Assembly (NCBI RefSeq): GCF_014472395.1
Contig: NZ_JACSZW010000004.1
Span: 1 to 64,000, forward strand
DNA length: 64,000 nucleotides
From: Pedobacter sp. N36a
GTDB taxonomy: Bacteria > Bacteroidota > Bacteroidia > Sphingobacteriales > Sphingobacteriaceae
Direction: 5' to 3'
In this document: piece after piece, positions 19,651-27,403 of the stretch
How the letters are laid out: the number at the start of each line of letters is the position of its first letter
Numbering within the stretch: the stretch's first letter is position 1
The notes under the pieces: generated by a model
Databases searched by the model: none
What the model was told of the DNA's origin: nothing
What the model saw: only the letters and a program-made list of their open reading frames with translations
Program-made: the position numbers and the translations under genes

Positions 19651-19678
19651 AATTAATGATATGGAACCTATTGATTTA

Positions 19679-19686
19679 CAAAATTA
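19679..19686 (-). promoter_or_regulatory. ispH promoter -7 box
   Basis: TAATTTTG on the minus strand, 28 nt before the ispH ATG, matches TAnnTTTG. No convincing -33 box is seen. Confidence 0.4.
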
Positions 19687-19727
19687 CATAAAAAGAGTTT
19701 CATATGCTATTTCTAGCACCTGATATA

Positions 19728-20687
19728 CTATTTCTTAGACTTAGATAGTCCAGGAAAGCTGTTCCAGCATCGATGAATCAGTAGCCAGATTAAACTGATC
19801 ATTTGTAATGGATGGTACAAGATGGAAGGAAAAGGTTCTTGAGCCGTCAAATAAGCGATCATCATCCTTGATAAAAAGATCAGTCCATAGGGCAGCAGCA
19901 GAAATACCGGGTTTAAAGTGAGCGCCATCGCAATTGGCCCGCCGATTACTAATATCAGGTAGGCAAGGGCAACGATCGGCTGCTGATTGAAATTAAGCAT
20001 CAGATGCCCGGAAATACCAGCCACATCAGGTTTACTTTCTTCCAGGTAAATCAATTTGTTTCCCAGCAGCAGGTCCGCATTTAGCTTTTCCTGTTTTACC
20101 ATTTTCATAATTTCGAGCGCAGCTTGATTAGAAGACTTAAGGGTGTCAACCCATTCGTATTGGCGACAAATGTCTGCATCAAAGAATAAACAAGCGCCAT
20201 TTGCCATTGAAAATGAAGGATGTTTCAACAGTCGAACTAATCTTAAAGGAAATAAATTCAATAACACAAAATCTGTCAGGGGATACATGCAGTTGGCTAT
20301 AAATCCAGAAATCCGCAGCGTAGGAATCACACTCAGCAGCGCGAGTTTAAATACGGTAGTCCGATAAATCAGACTATTAATGAATCCTCTTTGAATTACA
20401 GTATCTGCATCCAGAAATAGAAAGTAAGCGGCTTTCTCCGTGGCAACCGCATCCGGACTATGGATCGGCTGAATTAGGATTTCATAATTTTGATAATCCT
20501 GTTCGGAGATGCTGGCGATCAGTTTCTCTGCTTCTTCTTCAGACTGCTGAACATTTATAATGATCAGCACCTTATCTGTAAAAGACCTACCATAATTCCC
20601 CATTTTAGGATTAGAAAGAAAATTAAATAGGGTAACCGAAAAACGAAGGACTAAAAAGACGAGTACTATATAAAGGAAAAAAATCAT
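19728..20687 (-). CDS. Membrane glycosyltransferase, GT2-like
   Basis: A 319-residue glycosyltransferase with a GT-A fold. An N-terminal membrane helix (1-22) is followed by the nucleotide-sugar domain, carrying the metal-binding DAD at 93-95 (FLDADTV). Three C-terminal membrane helices lie near 238-258, 261-281 and 290-306. The N-terminal part of the GT domain is shorter than usual. Its start overlaps the stop of the preceding acyltransferase gene by 4 nt. A GT2 enzyme of this shape coupled to an acyltransferase recalls glycolipid or acylated carotenoid glucoside pathways (the CrtQ/CrtO pair), but no carotenoid gene is present here. The substrate is unknown. Confidence 0.75.
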   Translation of the reverse strand: MIFFLYIVLVFLVLRFSVTLFNFLSNPKMGNYGRSFTDKVLIIINVQQSEEEAEKLIASISEQDYQNYEILIQPIHSPDAVATEKAAYFLFLDADTVIQRGFINSLIYRTTVFKLALLSVIPTLRISGFIANCMYPLTDFVLLNLFPLRLVRLLKHPSFSMANGACLFFDADICRQYEWVDTLKSSNQAALEIMKMVKQEKLNADLLLGNKLIYLEESKPDVAGISGHLMLNFNQQPIVALAYLILVIGGPIAMALTLNPVFLLLPYGLIFLSRMMIAYLTAQEPFPSILYHPLQMISLIWLLIHRCWNSFPGLSKSKK

Positions 20688-21307
20688 GCAGACTTTTTAC
20701 TTTGTTGATGGATGGCCTCACTGTAATGTTTGTTATACTCTCTTTTCAACAGCTGCAAGCTGATGTATTCTTCCGCCTCCCAGGTAGAAAGGTAACTTTT
20801 GGCCATTGGTTTTCTTTTGTCAAAATAGTCGGTAAGTGTGGCAGAGAATACCACTTGAAACTTCTTCTTTGAAGCATTGATCAATTGCATCACTCCTTTT
20901 TCAAAAGAAATATTGCTCACATAACTGGTGTACAGCTTACCCTGTGGAAAGAAAAGCACTAAGTTTTGGGGATCGTCTAATAGCTGTCCGGCATAGGCTA
21001 GTGTTTTTACCACATCTTTCCCTTTCACTTTGGAAGCAAAAGCACCGAGATATTTTAAATACCATCGCCGCTGATAATCTTCTTCGCTGACCAGCACATG
21101 GAATTCTTTCTTAAAAACTACCTTATTCAATTGAAACATTAAGAAACCATCCCACCAGCTAAAATGATTAGCGAGGAGCAGTATGGCCTCCCCCTCCTTC
21201 AGCTGCAACCGGTTGTAAGTATAGCTTGAAAAATCCTTTTTTATGATATAAGCGCTATACCAGGAAAAGAATTGAAAAATTAACTTGCTTTTGCGGGACG
21301 GGTACAT
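20684..21307 (-). CDS. PlsC-like acyltransferase
   Basis: A 207-residue lysophospholipid acyltransferase-type protein. The catalytic HX4D motif is His48 to Asp53 (NHFSWWD). The second motif reads FPQGK at 120-124 instead of the usual FPEGT, so the phosphate-binding block is altered and the acceptor may not be lysophosphatidate. It has no clear membrane helix beyond a hydrophobic N-terminal region. It is coupled by an ATGA overlap to the downstream glycosyltransferase, suggesting that the two modify the same lipid. Confident about the family, not about the acceptor. Confidence 0.78.
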   Translation of the reverse strand: MYPSRKSKLIFQFFSWYSAYIIKKDFSSYTYNRLQLKEGEAILLLANHFSWWDGFLMFQLNKVVFKKEFHVLVSEEDYQRRWYLKYLGAFASKVKGKDVVKTLAYAGQLLDDPQNLVLFFPQGKLYTSYVSNISFEKGVMQLINASKKKFQVVFSATLTDYFDKRKPMAKSYLSTWEAEEYISLQLLKREYNKHYSEAIHQQSKKSA

Positions 21308-21344
21308 CTCTCTAAAATGAGAAAAATATGCCTTAAATCCAAGA

Positions 21345-21854
21345 TTAACTTAAATAAACACGGTCCTCTTCTCCCTCTACATCAATCACTACATCTACAT
21401 GCTCCTTTAAAACGGTAGCCATCTGCAGACCAACGAAATCCGTTGCAATAGGGAATATTTTATGGCTTCTATCTACCAATACCACAGTTCTGATCTTTTT
21501 ATGCGGGGTATTCAGGAAAACGCCTAATCCATAAGCCAATGTTTTACCGCTATTCAGTACATCATCCACTAAAATAATCACTTTATTTTTCCAATGACTC
21601 TCATCAAGATCTGTATTGGCTACCAGCTTGCTATTTAATCGATCCAGTTCAATTTTCAACATGGTAATTTTCAGGTCTGAAATCTTAGCCAATACTTTCT
21701 TTAGTCGCAGGGCCACTTTATACCCACGATCCCATATTCCAGCCAATACAATTTCCTTCTCATTCAGGTTATCTTCCAATATCTGGTAAGCAATCCTATT
21801 AATCTTTTGTTGTATCTGCTTCTTGTCAAGAATAAGCAATTGAGATTCTGCCAT
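21345..21854 (-). CDS. Phosphoribosyltransferase family protein
   Basis: A 169-residue type I phosphoribosyltransferase. The PRPP-binding motif IILVDDVLNSGKT is at 93-105. The preceding LAGIWDRGYKVA strand and loop (37-48) corresponds to the pyrophosphate-binding region. It resembles PyrR/uracil or hypoxanthine phosphoribosyltransferases, but no substrate hood motif allows a choice, and no pyrimidine genes are adjacent. It lies 37 nt upstream of the acyltransferase gene and may be co-transcribed with it. It has no signal peptide. Confidence 0.85.
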   Translation of the reverse strand: MAESQLLILDKKQIQQKINRIAYQILEDNLNEKEIVLAGIWDRGYKVALRLKKVLAKISDLKITMLKIELDRLNSKLVANTDLDESHWKNKVIILVDDVLNSGKTLAYGLGVFLNTPHKKIRTVVLVDRSHKIFPIATDFVGLQMATVLKEHVDVVIDVEGEEDRVYLS

Positions 21855-21988
21855 TTGTTATTTACTAGTTTATACTACAAAAAGAACGATTTTAAGGGGT
21901 ATATTCAAATATTTAAAAAATAAATTCCAAATCCTGCAACGTTTAGGTAGGAATGGTGTCTAATCCATGTAACCAAATCACAAATCCC

Positions 21989-22705
21989 ATGAAAAGCACT
22001 TTACTATTTAAATCAGCACTGCCTGTTCTTTTAGCTTTTTCCATATTTACGATACCAGCAAAAGCACAGCAAGACAAAAATATCCCTTTAACGAATTACA
22101 ATGAAGTCACTGTTTCCAGCGGAATAGACCTTTATCTTACGCAGAGTAATTCAGAGAACATTAAAGTGACAGCTCATGAAGAGCTTTTAAAAAATATAGT
22201 GGTTGAAAAGAATGGTTCAGCCTTAAACATCAAATACAAGGATAATCAAGGCTGGGGAAGAAAGTTTAAGGGACAAAGCGTTAAAGTTTATGTGAACTAT
22301 AAAACATTGAAAGCCATTACCGCTAGCGGCGGCAGTGATGTTTATAGTCAGAATACCATTAAAACACCAAAATTGAGCCTGCGTGCTTCTGGCGGAGCCG
22401 ACCTTTCTTTAGATATCCAAGCGGATGATCTGGAAGTGACGATAAGCGGCGGTTCAGATGCTAAACTTAAAGGAACAGTAAAAAATATGATTGTTGAAAG
22501 CAGTGGCGGCAGTGATGTACACGCTTATCAATTGATCAGTGATTATGCAAAAGTAACCGCCAGTGGTGGTTCAGATGCGAATGTATTTGTAAACAAAGGA
22601 TTGGAAGCGAGTGCCAGTGGTGGCAGCGATGTCCACTATAAAGGAAATGCAGCATTGAATAAAACCTCTTCTTCAAAAAGTGGAGATGTAATTCATGTAA
22701 AATAA
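21989..22705 (+). CDS. Exported GIN-domain (DUF2807) protein
   Basis: A 238-residue protein starting at the ATG at 21989; an earlier in-frame ATG at 21953 would put 12 polar residues before the signal peptide. The signal peptide ends near AKAQQ (residues 22-26). The rest is a DUF2807 putative auto-transporter adhesin head (GIN) domain, a right-handed beta-helix. Six SGG(S/A)D turns recur at roughly regular spacing across 22320-22640, which is the ladder of the helix. Function in Bacteroidetes is unknown; the proteins are periplasmic or surface-exposed. It ends at a bidirectional terminator. Confidence 0.85.
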   Translation: MKSTLLFKSALPVLLAFSIFTIPAKAQQDKNIPLTNYNEVTVSSGIDLYLTQSNSENIKVTAHEELLKNIVVEKNGSALNIKYKDNQGWGRKFKGQSVKVYVNYKTLKAITASGGSDVYSQNTIKTPKLSLRASGGADLSLDIQADDLEVTISGGSDAKLKGTVKNMIVESSGGSDVHAYQLISDYAKVTASGGSDANVFVNKGLEASASGGSDVHYKGNAALNKTSSSKSGDVIHVK

Positions 22706-22728
22706 TTTAGACCATTAGTTTTTAGTTT

Positions 22729-22764
22729 ATCCCTACACAGGTAGTACCTGGTAGGGATTTTTTA
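22729..22764. terminator. Intrinsic terminator after GIN-domain gene
   Basis: ATCCCTAC pairs with GTAGGGAT, extended by CAGGTA pairing with TACCTG, and a run of six T follows. It lies between two convergent genes and serves the rightward one best. Confidence 0.75.
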
Positions 22765-22771
22765 TGGTCTA

Positions 22772-23179
22772 TTATTTTTTATACGGGTAGTAAATGAAAT
22801 TTGCTCCTTCTGGAACAATCACAAATACGCACATAAATTCTTGTGGCTTCTTATAGCTTTTTAAGAATAGTGCTTTCTTTTCAGGATTAATAATTCCTTT
22901 CTGCACAAACTCATCTAAGGTAGAAGCCTGAATGGTCCAGTCGGTATTTAATTCTGTTCTGTCCAGGATCATCTCTCCTATTGAAACCGTATGTTGGTGC
23001 GCCACAAAGATCGGGTGCGTAGAAATTCCTTCATTGAGGATCGCAATGGAAACCTCCTTGATAGAATCTGAATACAATTCGAGATCTTTTTCTAAACTCA
23101 CCAATGGACTTACTTTCTTTTTATCCTCTTTTTTACCTTCTTCAGGGTCCTGTAGAGGCAATAACTCTTCAATATCCAT
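22772..23179 (-). CDS. Conserved hypothetical protein downstream of rlmD
   Basis: A 135-residue protein. The first 30 residues are charged (DPEEGKKEDKKK) and likely disordered; the remainder reads as a small mixed alpha/beta domain with a Tyr-rich end. No signal peptide or known motif is seen and I do not recognise a family. Its start lies 6 nt after the rlmD stop, so it is the second gene of that unit. Confidence 0.6.
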   Translation of the reverse strand: MDIEELLPLQDPEEGKKEDKKKVSPLVSLEKDLELYSDSIKEVSIAILNEGISTHPIFVAHQHTVSIGEMILDRTELNTDWTIQASTLDEFVQKGIINPEKKALFLKSYKKPQEFMCVFVIVPEGANFIYYPYKK

Positions 23180-23185
23180 TTTTAT

Positions 23186-24694
23186 CTAATTAGCTTCTGC
23201 TACTTCAACAGTAGTCAGACCGGTAAATTTTAAAAGCACTACGTTTTCAACATGCTGTGTATGTGGGAACATATCTACAGGCTTGATGCGTACTACTTCA
23301 TATTTATCTTTTAACAGGGCTAAATCTCTTGCCTGAGTCGCTGCATTACAGCTCACATACACAATTTTCTCTGCTTCCATCTCTAGCAATCTGGCGACAA
23401 CATCTGCATGCATACCTGCTCTTGGTGGATCTGTGATCACCACATCAGGCTTACCATGTATTGCAATAAAATCAGTGGTTAAAATATCTTTCATATCACC
23501 TGCATAGAAGGTGGTATTGTTGATTCCGTTTAAATTCGAGTTGAATTTAGCATCTTCAATTGCCGTAGGCACATATTCAACACCAATCACCTGCTTCACG
23601 CTGCCTGCTACAAAGTTGGCAATCGTACCGGCACCAGTATATAAATCGTATACCAGTTCATCTCCGCCGAAACCAGCAAACTCTTTCGTAATCTTATACA
23701 ATTCAAAGGCTTGTAAAGAGTTGGTCTGATAGAATGATTTCGCACCGATTTTGAATTTCAGTCCGTTCATTTCTTCAAAGATGTGGTCTCTACCTGCGTA
23801 GGTAATCACTTCCTGATCGAAAATGGTATCATTTTTCTTTTGGTTGATGATGTATAAAAGAGAAGTCACTTCCGGGAAGTTAACTTTCAGATATTCCATC
23901 ATACCATCCACCTGTGCTTGTTCCACATAAGCGAACACTACCACTACCATCACTTCACCTGTAGAGGAAGTGCGGATGATCAGGTTTCTTAAAGCACCTT
24001 CATGGTTACGCAGATCATAGAAGCTGATTCCATTTTCCAAAGCATAACTTCTCACTTTATTTCTCAAAGTGTTAGAAGGTTCTGCCTGTAAATAGCAATG
24101 CTCAATGTCTAATATTTTGTCAAAACGCAGAGGAACGTGGAAACCTAATGCATTCATTTCCATTTCTGCCTTTTCAGGAGCAGCTACTTCTTCAAGCACA
24201 CCATTTTCATCAGCTGGAACTTCAGCATCTGCAATCACCGGCATATCTGCCTTATTTAACCAGCGTTTATTTGAAAAGGTATATTCTAATTTATTTCTAT
24301 AGTATTTGTTCTCTGCTGATCCTAAAATCGGCTCCATAGAGGAGATATCAATTTTAGCCAGTCTTTGCAAAGCGGCTTCTACATTTTTCTGTTTAAATGT
24401 CAATTGGGCGCTGTAGTCCATGTGCTGCCATTTACAGCCACCACAAGTACCAAAATGCTGGCAAAATGCCTCTGTTCTCAACTCAGATTTTACATGTATA
24501 GCCTCAATTACGGCCTCGGCGAAATTCTTTTTCTTTTTTACAACACGAACATCAACGACATCGCCGGGTACGGCTTTATCCACAAATACCACCAACTCAT
24601 CTGCTTTACCTACTCCCTTGCCTTCTTCGGCAATATCAATAATACTTAAATTGGGGATAATGGTTACCGTTCCGGATTTTCTATTTCTACTCAT
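23186..24694 (-). CDS. rlmD: 23S rRNA (uracil-C5)-methyltransferase RlmD-type
   Basis: A 502-residue TrmA/RlmD-family SAM-dependent methyltransferase. A TRAM RNA-binding domain occupies about 10-68. The 4Fe-4S ligands are Cys78, Cys84 and Cys87 (CQHFGTCGGCKW) plus a later cysteine in IEHCYLQ. The SAM site YDLYTGAGTIA is near 342-352, and the catalytic cysteine is in VYVSCNAATQARD near the C-terminus. It methylates a 23S rRNA uridine (U1939 in E. coli). An insert of about 35 residues rich in Ala and Glu interrupts the middle. A consensus promoter lies directly upstream. Confidence 0.92.
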   Translation of the reverse strand: MSRNRKSGTVTIIPNLSIIDIAEEGKGVGKADELVVFVDKAVPGDVVDVRVVKKKKNFAEAVIEAIHVKSELRTEAFCQHFGTCGGCKWQHMDYSAQLTFKQKNVEAALQRLAKIDISSMEPILGSAENKYYRNKLEYTFSNKRWLNKADMPVIADAEVPADENGVLEEVAAPEKAEMEMNALGFHVPLRFDKILDIEHCYLQAEPSNTLRNKVRSYALENGISFYDLRNHEGALRNLIIRTSSTGEVMVVVVFAYVEQAQVDGMMEYLKVNFPEVTSLLYIINQKKNDTIFDQEVITYAGRDHIFEEMNGLKFKIGAKSFYQTNSLQAFELYKITKEFAGFGGDELVYDLYTGAGTIANFVAGSVKQVIGVEYVPTAIEDAKFNSNLNGINNTTFYAGDMKDILTTDFIAIHGKPDVVITDPPRAGMHADVVARLLEMEAEKIVYVSCNAATQARDLALLKDKYEVVRIKPVDMFPHTQHVENVVLLKFTGLTTVEVAEAN

Positions 24695-24701
24695 TATGCC
24701 G

Positions 24702-24733
24702 CAAATTTAAGTTTTTTTTCATTGCGTTGTAAA
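24702..24733 (-). promoter_or_regulatory. rlmD promoter
   Basis: On the minus strand TTTA (24733-24730), a 20-nt spacer and TAAATTTG (24709-24702) match the Bacteroidetes consensus. The -7 box ends 8 nt before the rlmD ATG. Confidence 0.6.
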
Positions 24734-24872
24734 TGTTTTTCAATGATGATCAGGTAGATCAGTTCTAAATTGAGCCGCAGTTATGGTCAAGAAGAAAAAA
24801 TGAAATTTTAAGACATAGAGGTTTCAATGAGGCTTTTAAAGCCTATTCAACAAGAAAATTCAATATTATCTT

Positions 24873-24983
24873 TTACTTATCAAAAACACGAAGGATAAAA
24901 CCAAAGATGCCTTCAACCAGGTTAAAGCTCATATCAAACTTCTCATCAACCAAAATAGAAATTTCTAAAACCTCTTTACTCAT
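24873..24983 (-). CDS. Possible small protein, 36 residues
   Basis: An ATG at 24983 opens a 36-codon frame (starting MSKEVLEISILV) with a hydrophobic second half (FNLVEGIFGFIL). Its ATG is placed about 24 nt after a good promoter, TTTG-N20-TATCTTAG (25038-25007), and an inverted repeat overlaps the -33 box. These two facts are the only support. It could equally be non-coding RNA or chance. No family is recognised. Confidence 0.35.
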   Translation of the reverse strand: MSKEVLEISILVDEKFDMSFNLVEGIFGFILRVFDK

Positions 24984-25006
24984 TGTCTTACAAGTTGATA
25001 ACTTCG

Positions 25007-25045
25007 CTAAGATAAGTCTTTTTATACCGAATACCAAAACGGTAT
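25007..25045 (-). promoter_or_regulatory. Promoter with overlapping palindrome
   Basis: On the minus strand TTTG (25038-25035), a 20-nt spacer and TATCTTAG (25014-25007, one mismatch to TAnnTTTG). The inverted repeat ATACCG (25024-25029) and CGGTAT (25040-25045), spaced by 10 nt, covers the -33 element, as a repressor operator would. Confidence 0.4.
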
Positions 25046-25210
25046 ACGTTATCAATTTATAAAGATTGTTTTAAGTTTAGGTAGATAGTTTAAAGGAATT
25101 TGTTTTAGAATTTGTGATCTTCCTGTTCTAACTGAATGCTTTCATTTAGGAACTGTAAAAATTAACGACCAGAAATGAATAAAAAGACGGGGTTGTGGTC
25201 GGGTATGCAC

Positions 25211-25241
25211 AAAAAAACCTCCTGAGCTAGCAAGAGGTTTT
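25211..25241 (-). terminator. Terminator of the pheS-lipoprotein-TetR unit
   Basis: On the minus strand AAAACCTC pairs with GAGGTTTT and a run of seven T follows. It lies 27 nt after the TetR stop codon. Confidence 0.75.
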
Positions 25242-25267
25242 CAATATAATGGAACATTTCCAGTAGT

Positions 25268-25843
25268 TTACAACGCTGCTTTTACCAAAAAAGGCAGGAG
25301 TTCTTTTTGGAAACTTACAAAGTTCTTTCTCACATCAGAATCACTTACTGAAGTAAAGGCAAATGAAAACACGATGCTTTTACTTGCTTTCAATAAAAAA
25401 GCCAACCCTTCTTTACGTGAAGGGTTATTTTTGAAATGATCCAGTTCCAGGTAAGCAGACAGCAATAGAGATTCTAATTGGTCTGACAAGTGTTTTAGAA
25501 ACTCTTGGGAATTCGCGTTCTCCCTTACAAAGTCCCAGCCAATAAATTCATTACAAACAGTATAGGTTAACCTGCAGGTTTTCATCACCAATGCCGTCAA
25601 ATGCTCTTCTTCATTAGAAAACTGCGCTTTATTCTTTAGAATTTCATGGAGGTTTAAATCCAGATAATCCATTAAGATTGCATCTAAAACCTGTTCTTTA
25701 CTTTCGAAGTATTTGTATATAGTGGCCTTCGCAATTCTGGCTTTCTTTGCAATTTCGTTAACACTAGTTTTGTGATAACCATATTTTCTAAACAACTCCT
25801 TTGCAGCCCTGATTATGCTTTCTTTTATTTTCTCTGGTTCCAT
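25268..25843 (-). CDS. TetR/AcrR family transcriptional regulator
   Basis: A 191-residue regulator from the ATG at 25843. The N-terminal helix-turn-helix is at about residues 26-46 (SVNEIAKKARIAKATIYKYF), the strongest part of the match. The C-terminal ligand-binding and dimer domain is all-helical and not assignable to a ligand. Its start overlaps the stop of the lipoprotein gene (TGATG), so it is translated with that gene and probably from the pheS promoter. Unlike many TetR genes it is not divergent from its target. A palindromic promoter 220 nt downstream is one possible target. Confidence 0.88.
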   Translation of the reverse strand: MEPEKIKESIIRAAKELFRKYGYHKTSVNEIAKKARIAKATIYKYFESKEQVLDAILMDYLDLNLHEILKNKAQFSNEEEHLTALVMKTCRLTYTVCNEFIGWDFVRENANSQEFLKHLSDQLESLLLSAYLELDHFKNNPSRKEGLAFLLKASKSIVFSFAFTSVSDSDVRKNFVSFQKELLPFLVKAAL

Positions 25844-26256
25844 CAATTAGATACGTTTATCCTTCCACCGCTTCCAACAGAGGTGCGATATACCTTTAAA
25901 TAACGAACAGCCGGCGCTTTCTGCGGACTGCCGTCAAGCAGTAAAAATTTAGCACCGCTGCAGGGATCAGTTGCCGTAATCAAGTTATCATCCGGAACTA
26001 CTTTACAACGCTGTTCAGCATTTACTGAACTACAGCGATCAAAGGCAACATAACTACCAGGAGCAAGTTTAATGATCATCAAACCTGCAACCCCCTGATT
26101 GTCGACTAATAAGATATTGTCATCTGCTTTGATACTGAATTCTGCTTCTGTAATCTGGAAGTTGACAAGAACATTAGGAATGTACACTCCTTCATCCTTG
26201 CCACAACCTACAAAAAGCAGTAAGACTACAAATGCGCCGGTTATCTTTTTAATCAT
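25843..26256 (-). CDS. Rieske-like lipoprotein lacking cluster histidines
   Basis: A 137-residue lipoprotein with a signal ending LFVGC, lipidation on Cys18. The rest looks like the fold of small Rieske proteins: the YVAFDRC segment (69-75), a second cysteine at 84, then DPCSGAKF (97-104) followed by a DGSP loop and a terminal LKVYRT strand. In a true Rieske protein the two Cys-x-His motifs bind the 2Fe-2S cluster; here the histidine positions read Ser and Gly or Ala. The three cysteines (75, 84, 99) could form a disulfide instead. The Rieske relation is my inference from motif order. It lies 5 nt after pheS. Confidence 0.6.
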   Translation of the reverse strand: MIKKITGAFVVLLLFVGCGKDEGVYIPNVLVNFQITEAEFSIKADDNILLVDNQGVAGLMIIKLAPGSYVAFDRCSSVNAEQRCKVVPDDNLITATDPCSGAKFLLLDGSPQKAPAVRYLKVYRTSVGSGGRINVSN

Positions 26257-26261
26257 TTAGG

Positions 26262-27299
26262 TTAGATCAACGATGTTTTATATTGTTTCAAAAAGCGAGC
26301 GTCATTCTCAGAGAACAACCTCAGATCTTTGATTTCAAACTTTAAGTTAGCTACACGTTCGATTCCCATTCCAAAAGCAAAACCGCTAAATTTCTTTGAA
26401 TCGATGCCACAGTTTTCCAATACATTCGGATCTACCATACCGCAGCCGAGAATCTCTACCCAGCCACTTTGCTTACACAGCTGACATCCAGCACCTTTAC
26501 ATATTGTACAAGAGATATCCATTTCAGCAGAAGGCTCTGTAAAAGGGAAATAGGAAGGGCGGAAACGAACTTTTGTTCCCTCTCCATACAATTCCTGTAC
26601 AAAATAGAATAACGTCTGCTTTAAGTCGGCGAATGAAACATTCTCATCCACATACAAACCTTCTATCTGGTGGAAGAAACAGTGTGCTCTTGCCGAGATC
26701 GCTTCGTTACGATACACACGACCTGGCATAATCGCTCTGAATGGCGGTTTTCCTTCTTCCATCATTCTCACCTGAACTGAGGAGGTATGGGTACGCAAAG
26801 CGATATCCCCCTTTTCTCCACCTTTCTTAATAAAGAAAGTATCCTGCATATCACGTGCCGGATGTTCTTCAGGGAAGTTCAATGCAGAGAAGTTATGCCA
26901 ATCGTCCTCAATCTCGGGACCTTCAGCCACAATAAAGCCTAATTTGTTAAAAATTTCGACGATCTCTCTTCTCACCAATGCCAGTGGATGACGGGCACCG
27001 ATTTCGAAACCTTCACCAGGTAAGCTCAGGTCTAAACCTAGATCTGTATGGGTATCGATTACTTCAGTTTGATCTTTAAGCGTTTGATATTTAGCTTCCG
27101 CCAATTGTTTAAATTCGTTTAAAACTTTACCCAGGACTCTTTTTTCCTCAGGTGAAACCGCCTTAAACTCATCGAAAATATCTTTGATGATTCCTTTTGT
27201 ACCCAGGAACTTGATTCGGAATTGCTCTAACTCATCCGCGTTATCCGTAGAAAACGCATTTATTTCAGCTGTATATTGTGTTATCTTCTCTTGTAACAT
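26262..27299 (-). CDS. pheS: Phenylalanine-tRNA ligase alpha subunit
   Basis: A 345-residue class II aminoacyl-tRNA synthetase subunit. An N-terminal coiled-coil region (1-85) binds tRNA. Motif 2 lies in PGRVYRNEAI (about 195-204) and motif 3 in FGMGIERVANLKF near 315-327. The segment with several Cys residues (CTICKGAGCQLC, about 268-279) is a known variable insertion of bacterial PheS. It charges tRNA-Phe together with the beta subunit (pheT), which is not in this window, so the two genes are not adjacent, as is common in Bacteroidetes. It begins a three-gene unit. Confidence 0.96.
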   Translation of the reverse strand: MLQEKITQYTAEINAFSTDNADELEQFRIKFLGTKGIIKDIFDEFKAVSPEEKRVLGKVLNEFKQLAEAKYQTLKDQTEVIDTHTDLGLDLSLPGEGFEIGARHPLALVRREIVEIFNKLGFIVAEGPEIEDDWHNFSALNFPEEHPARDMQDTFFIKKGGEKGDIALRTHTSSVQVRMMEEGKPPFRAIMPGRVYRNEAISARAHCFFHQIEGLYVDENVSFADLKQTLFYFVQELYGEGTKVRFRPSYFPFTEPSAEMDISCTICKGAGCQLCKQSGWVEILGCGMVDPNVLENCGIDSKKFSGFAFGMGIERVANLKFEIKDLRLFSENDARFLKQYKTSLI

Positions 27300-27304
27300 G
27301 AGGT

Positions 27305-27312
27305 CAAATATA
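27305..27312 (-). promoter_or_regulatory. pheS promoter -7 box, near-leaderless
   Basis: TATATTTG on the minus strand ends 6 nt before the pheS ATG. Because Bacteroidetes start sites lie about 5-8 nt after this box, the mRNA would be leaderless or almost so. Confidence 0.45.
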
Positions 27313-27403
27313 CAGCTATTTATATAATATTTTTATAATCGCTGAGTCCAAAAATCAACTTGAACGTCATGCCCGAGTAGAAATTGGACTCAGCGTTAAT
27401 GTT

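Larger units (their letters stand above)
24695..25267. other. 573-bp region with few genes
   Basis: The region holds the rlmD promoter at its left end, a possible 36-codon reading frame with promoter and palindrome (24873-25045), and the terminator of the pheS-TetR unit (25211-25241). I see no tRNA or longer gene. The stretch 24735-24870 shows nothing recognisable. Confidence 0.5.

Noticed and set aside
24695..25267. A tRNA gene in the longest internal gap
   Set aside because: No T-loop GTTCRANYC pattern or cloverleaf arms were found on either strand by eye.
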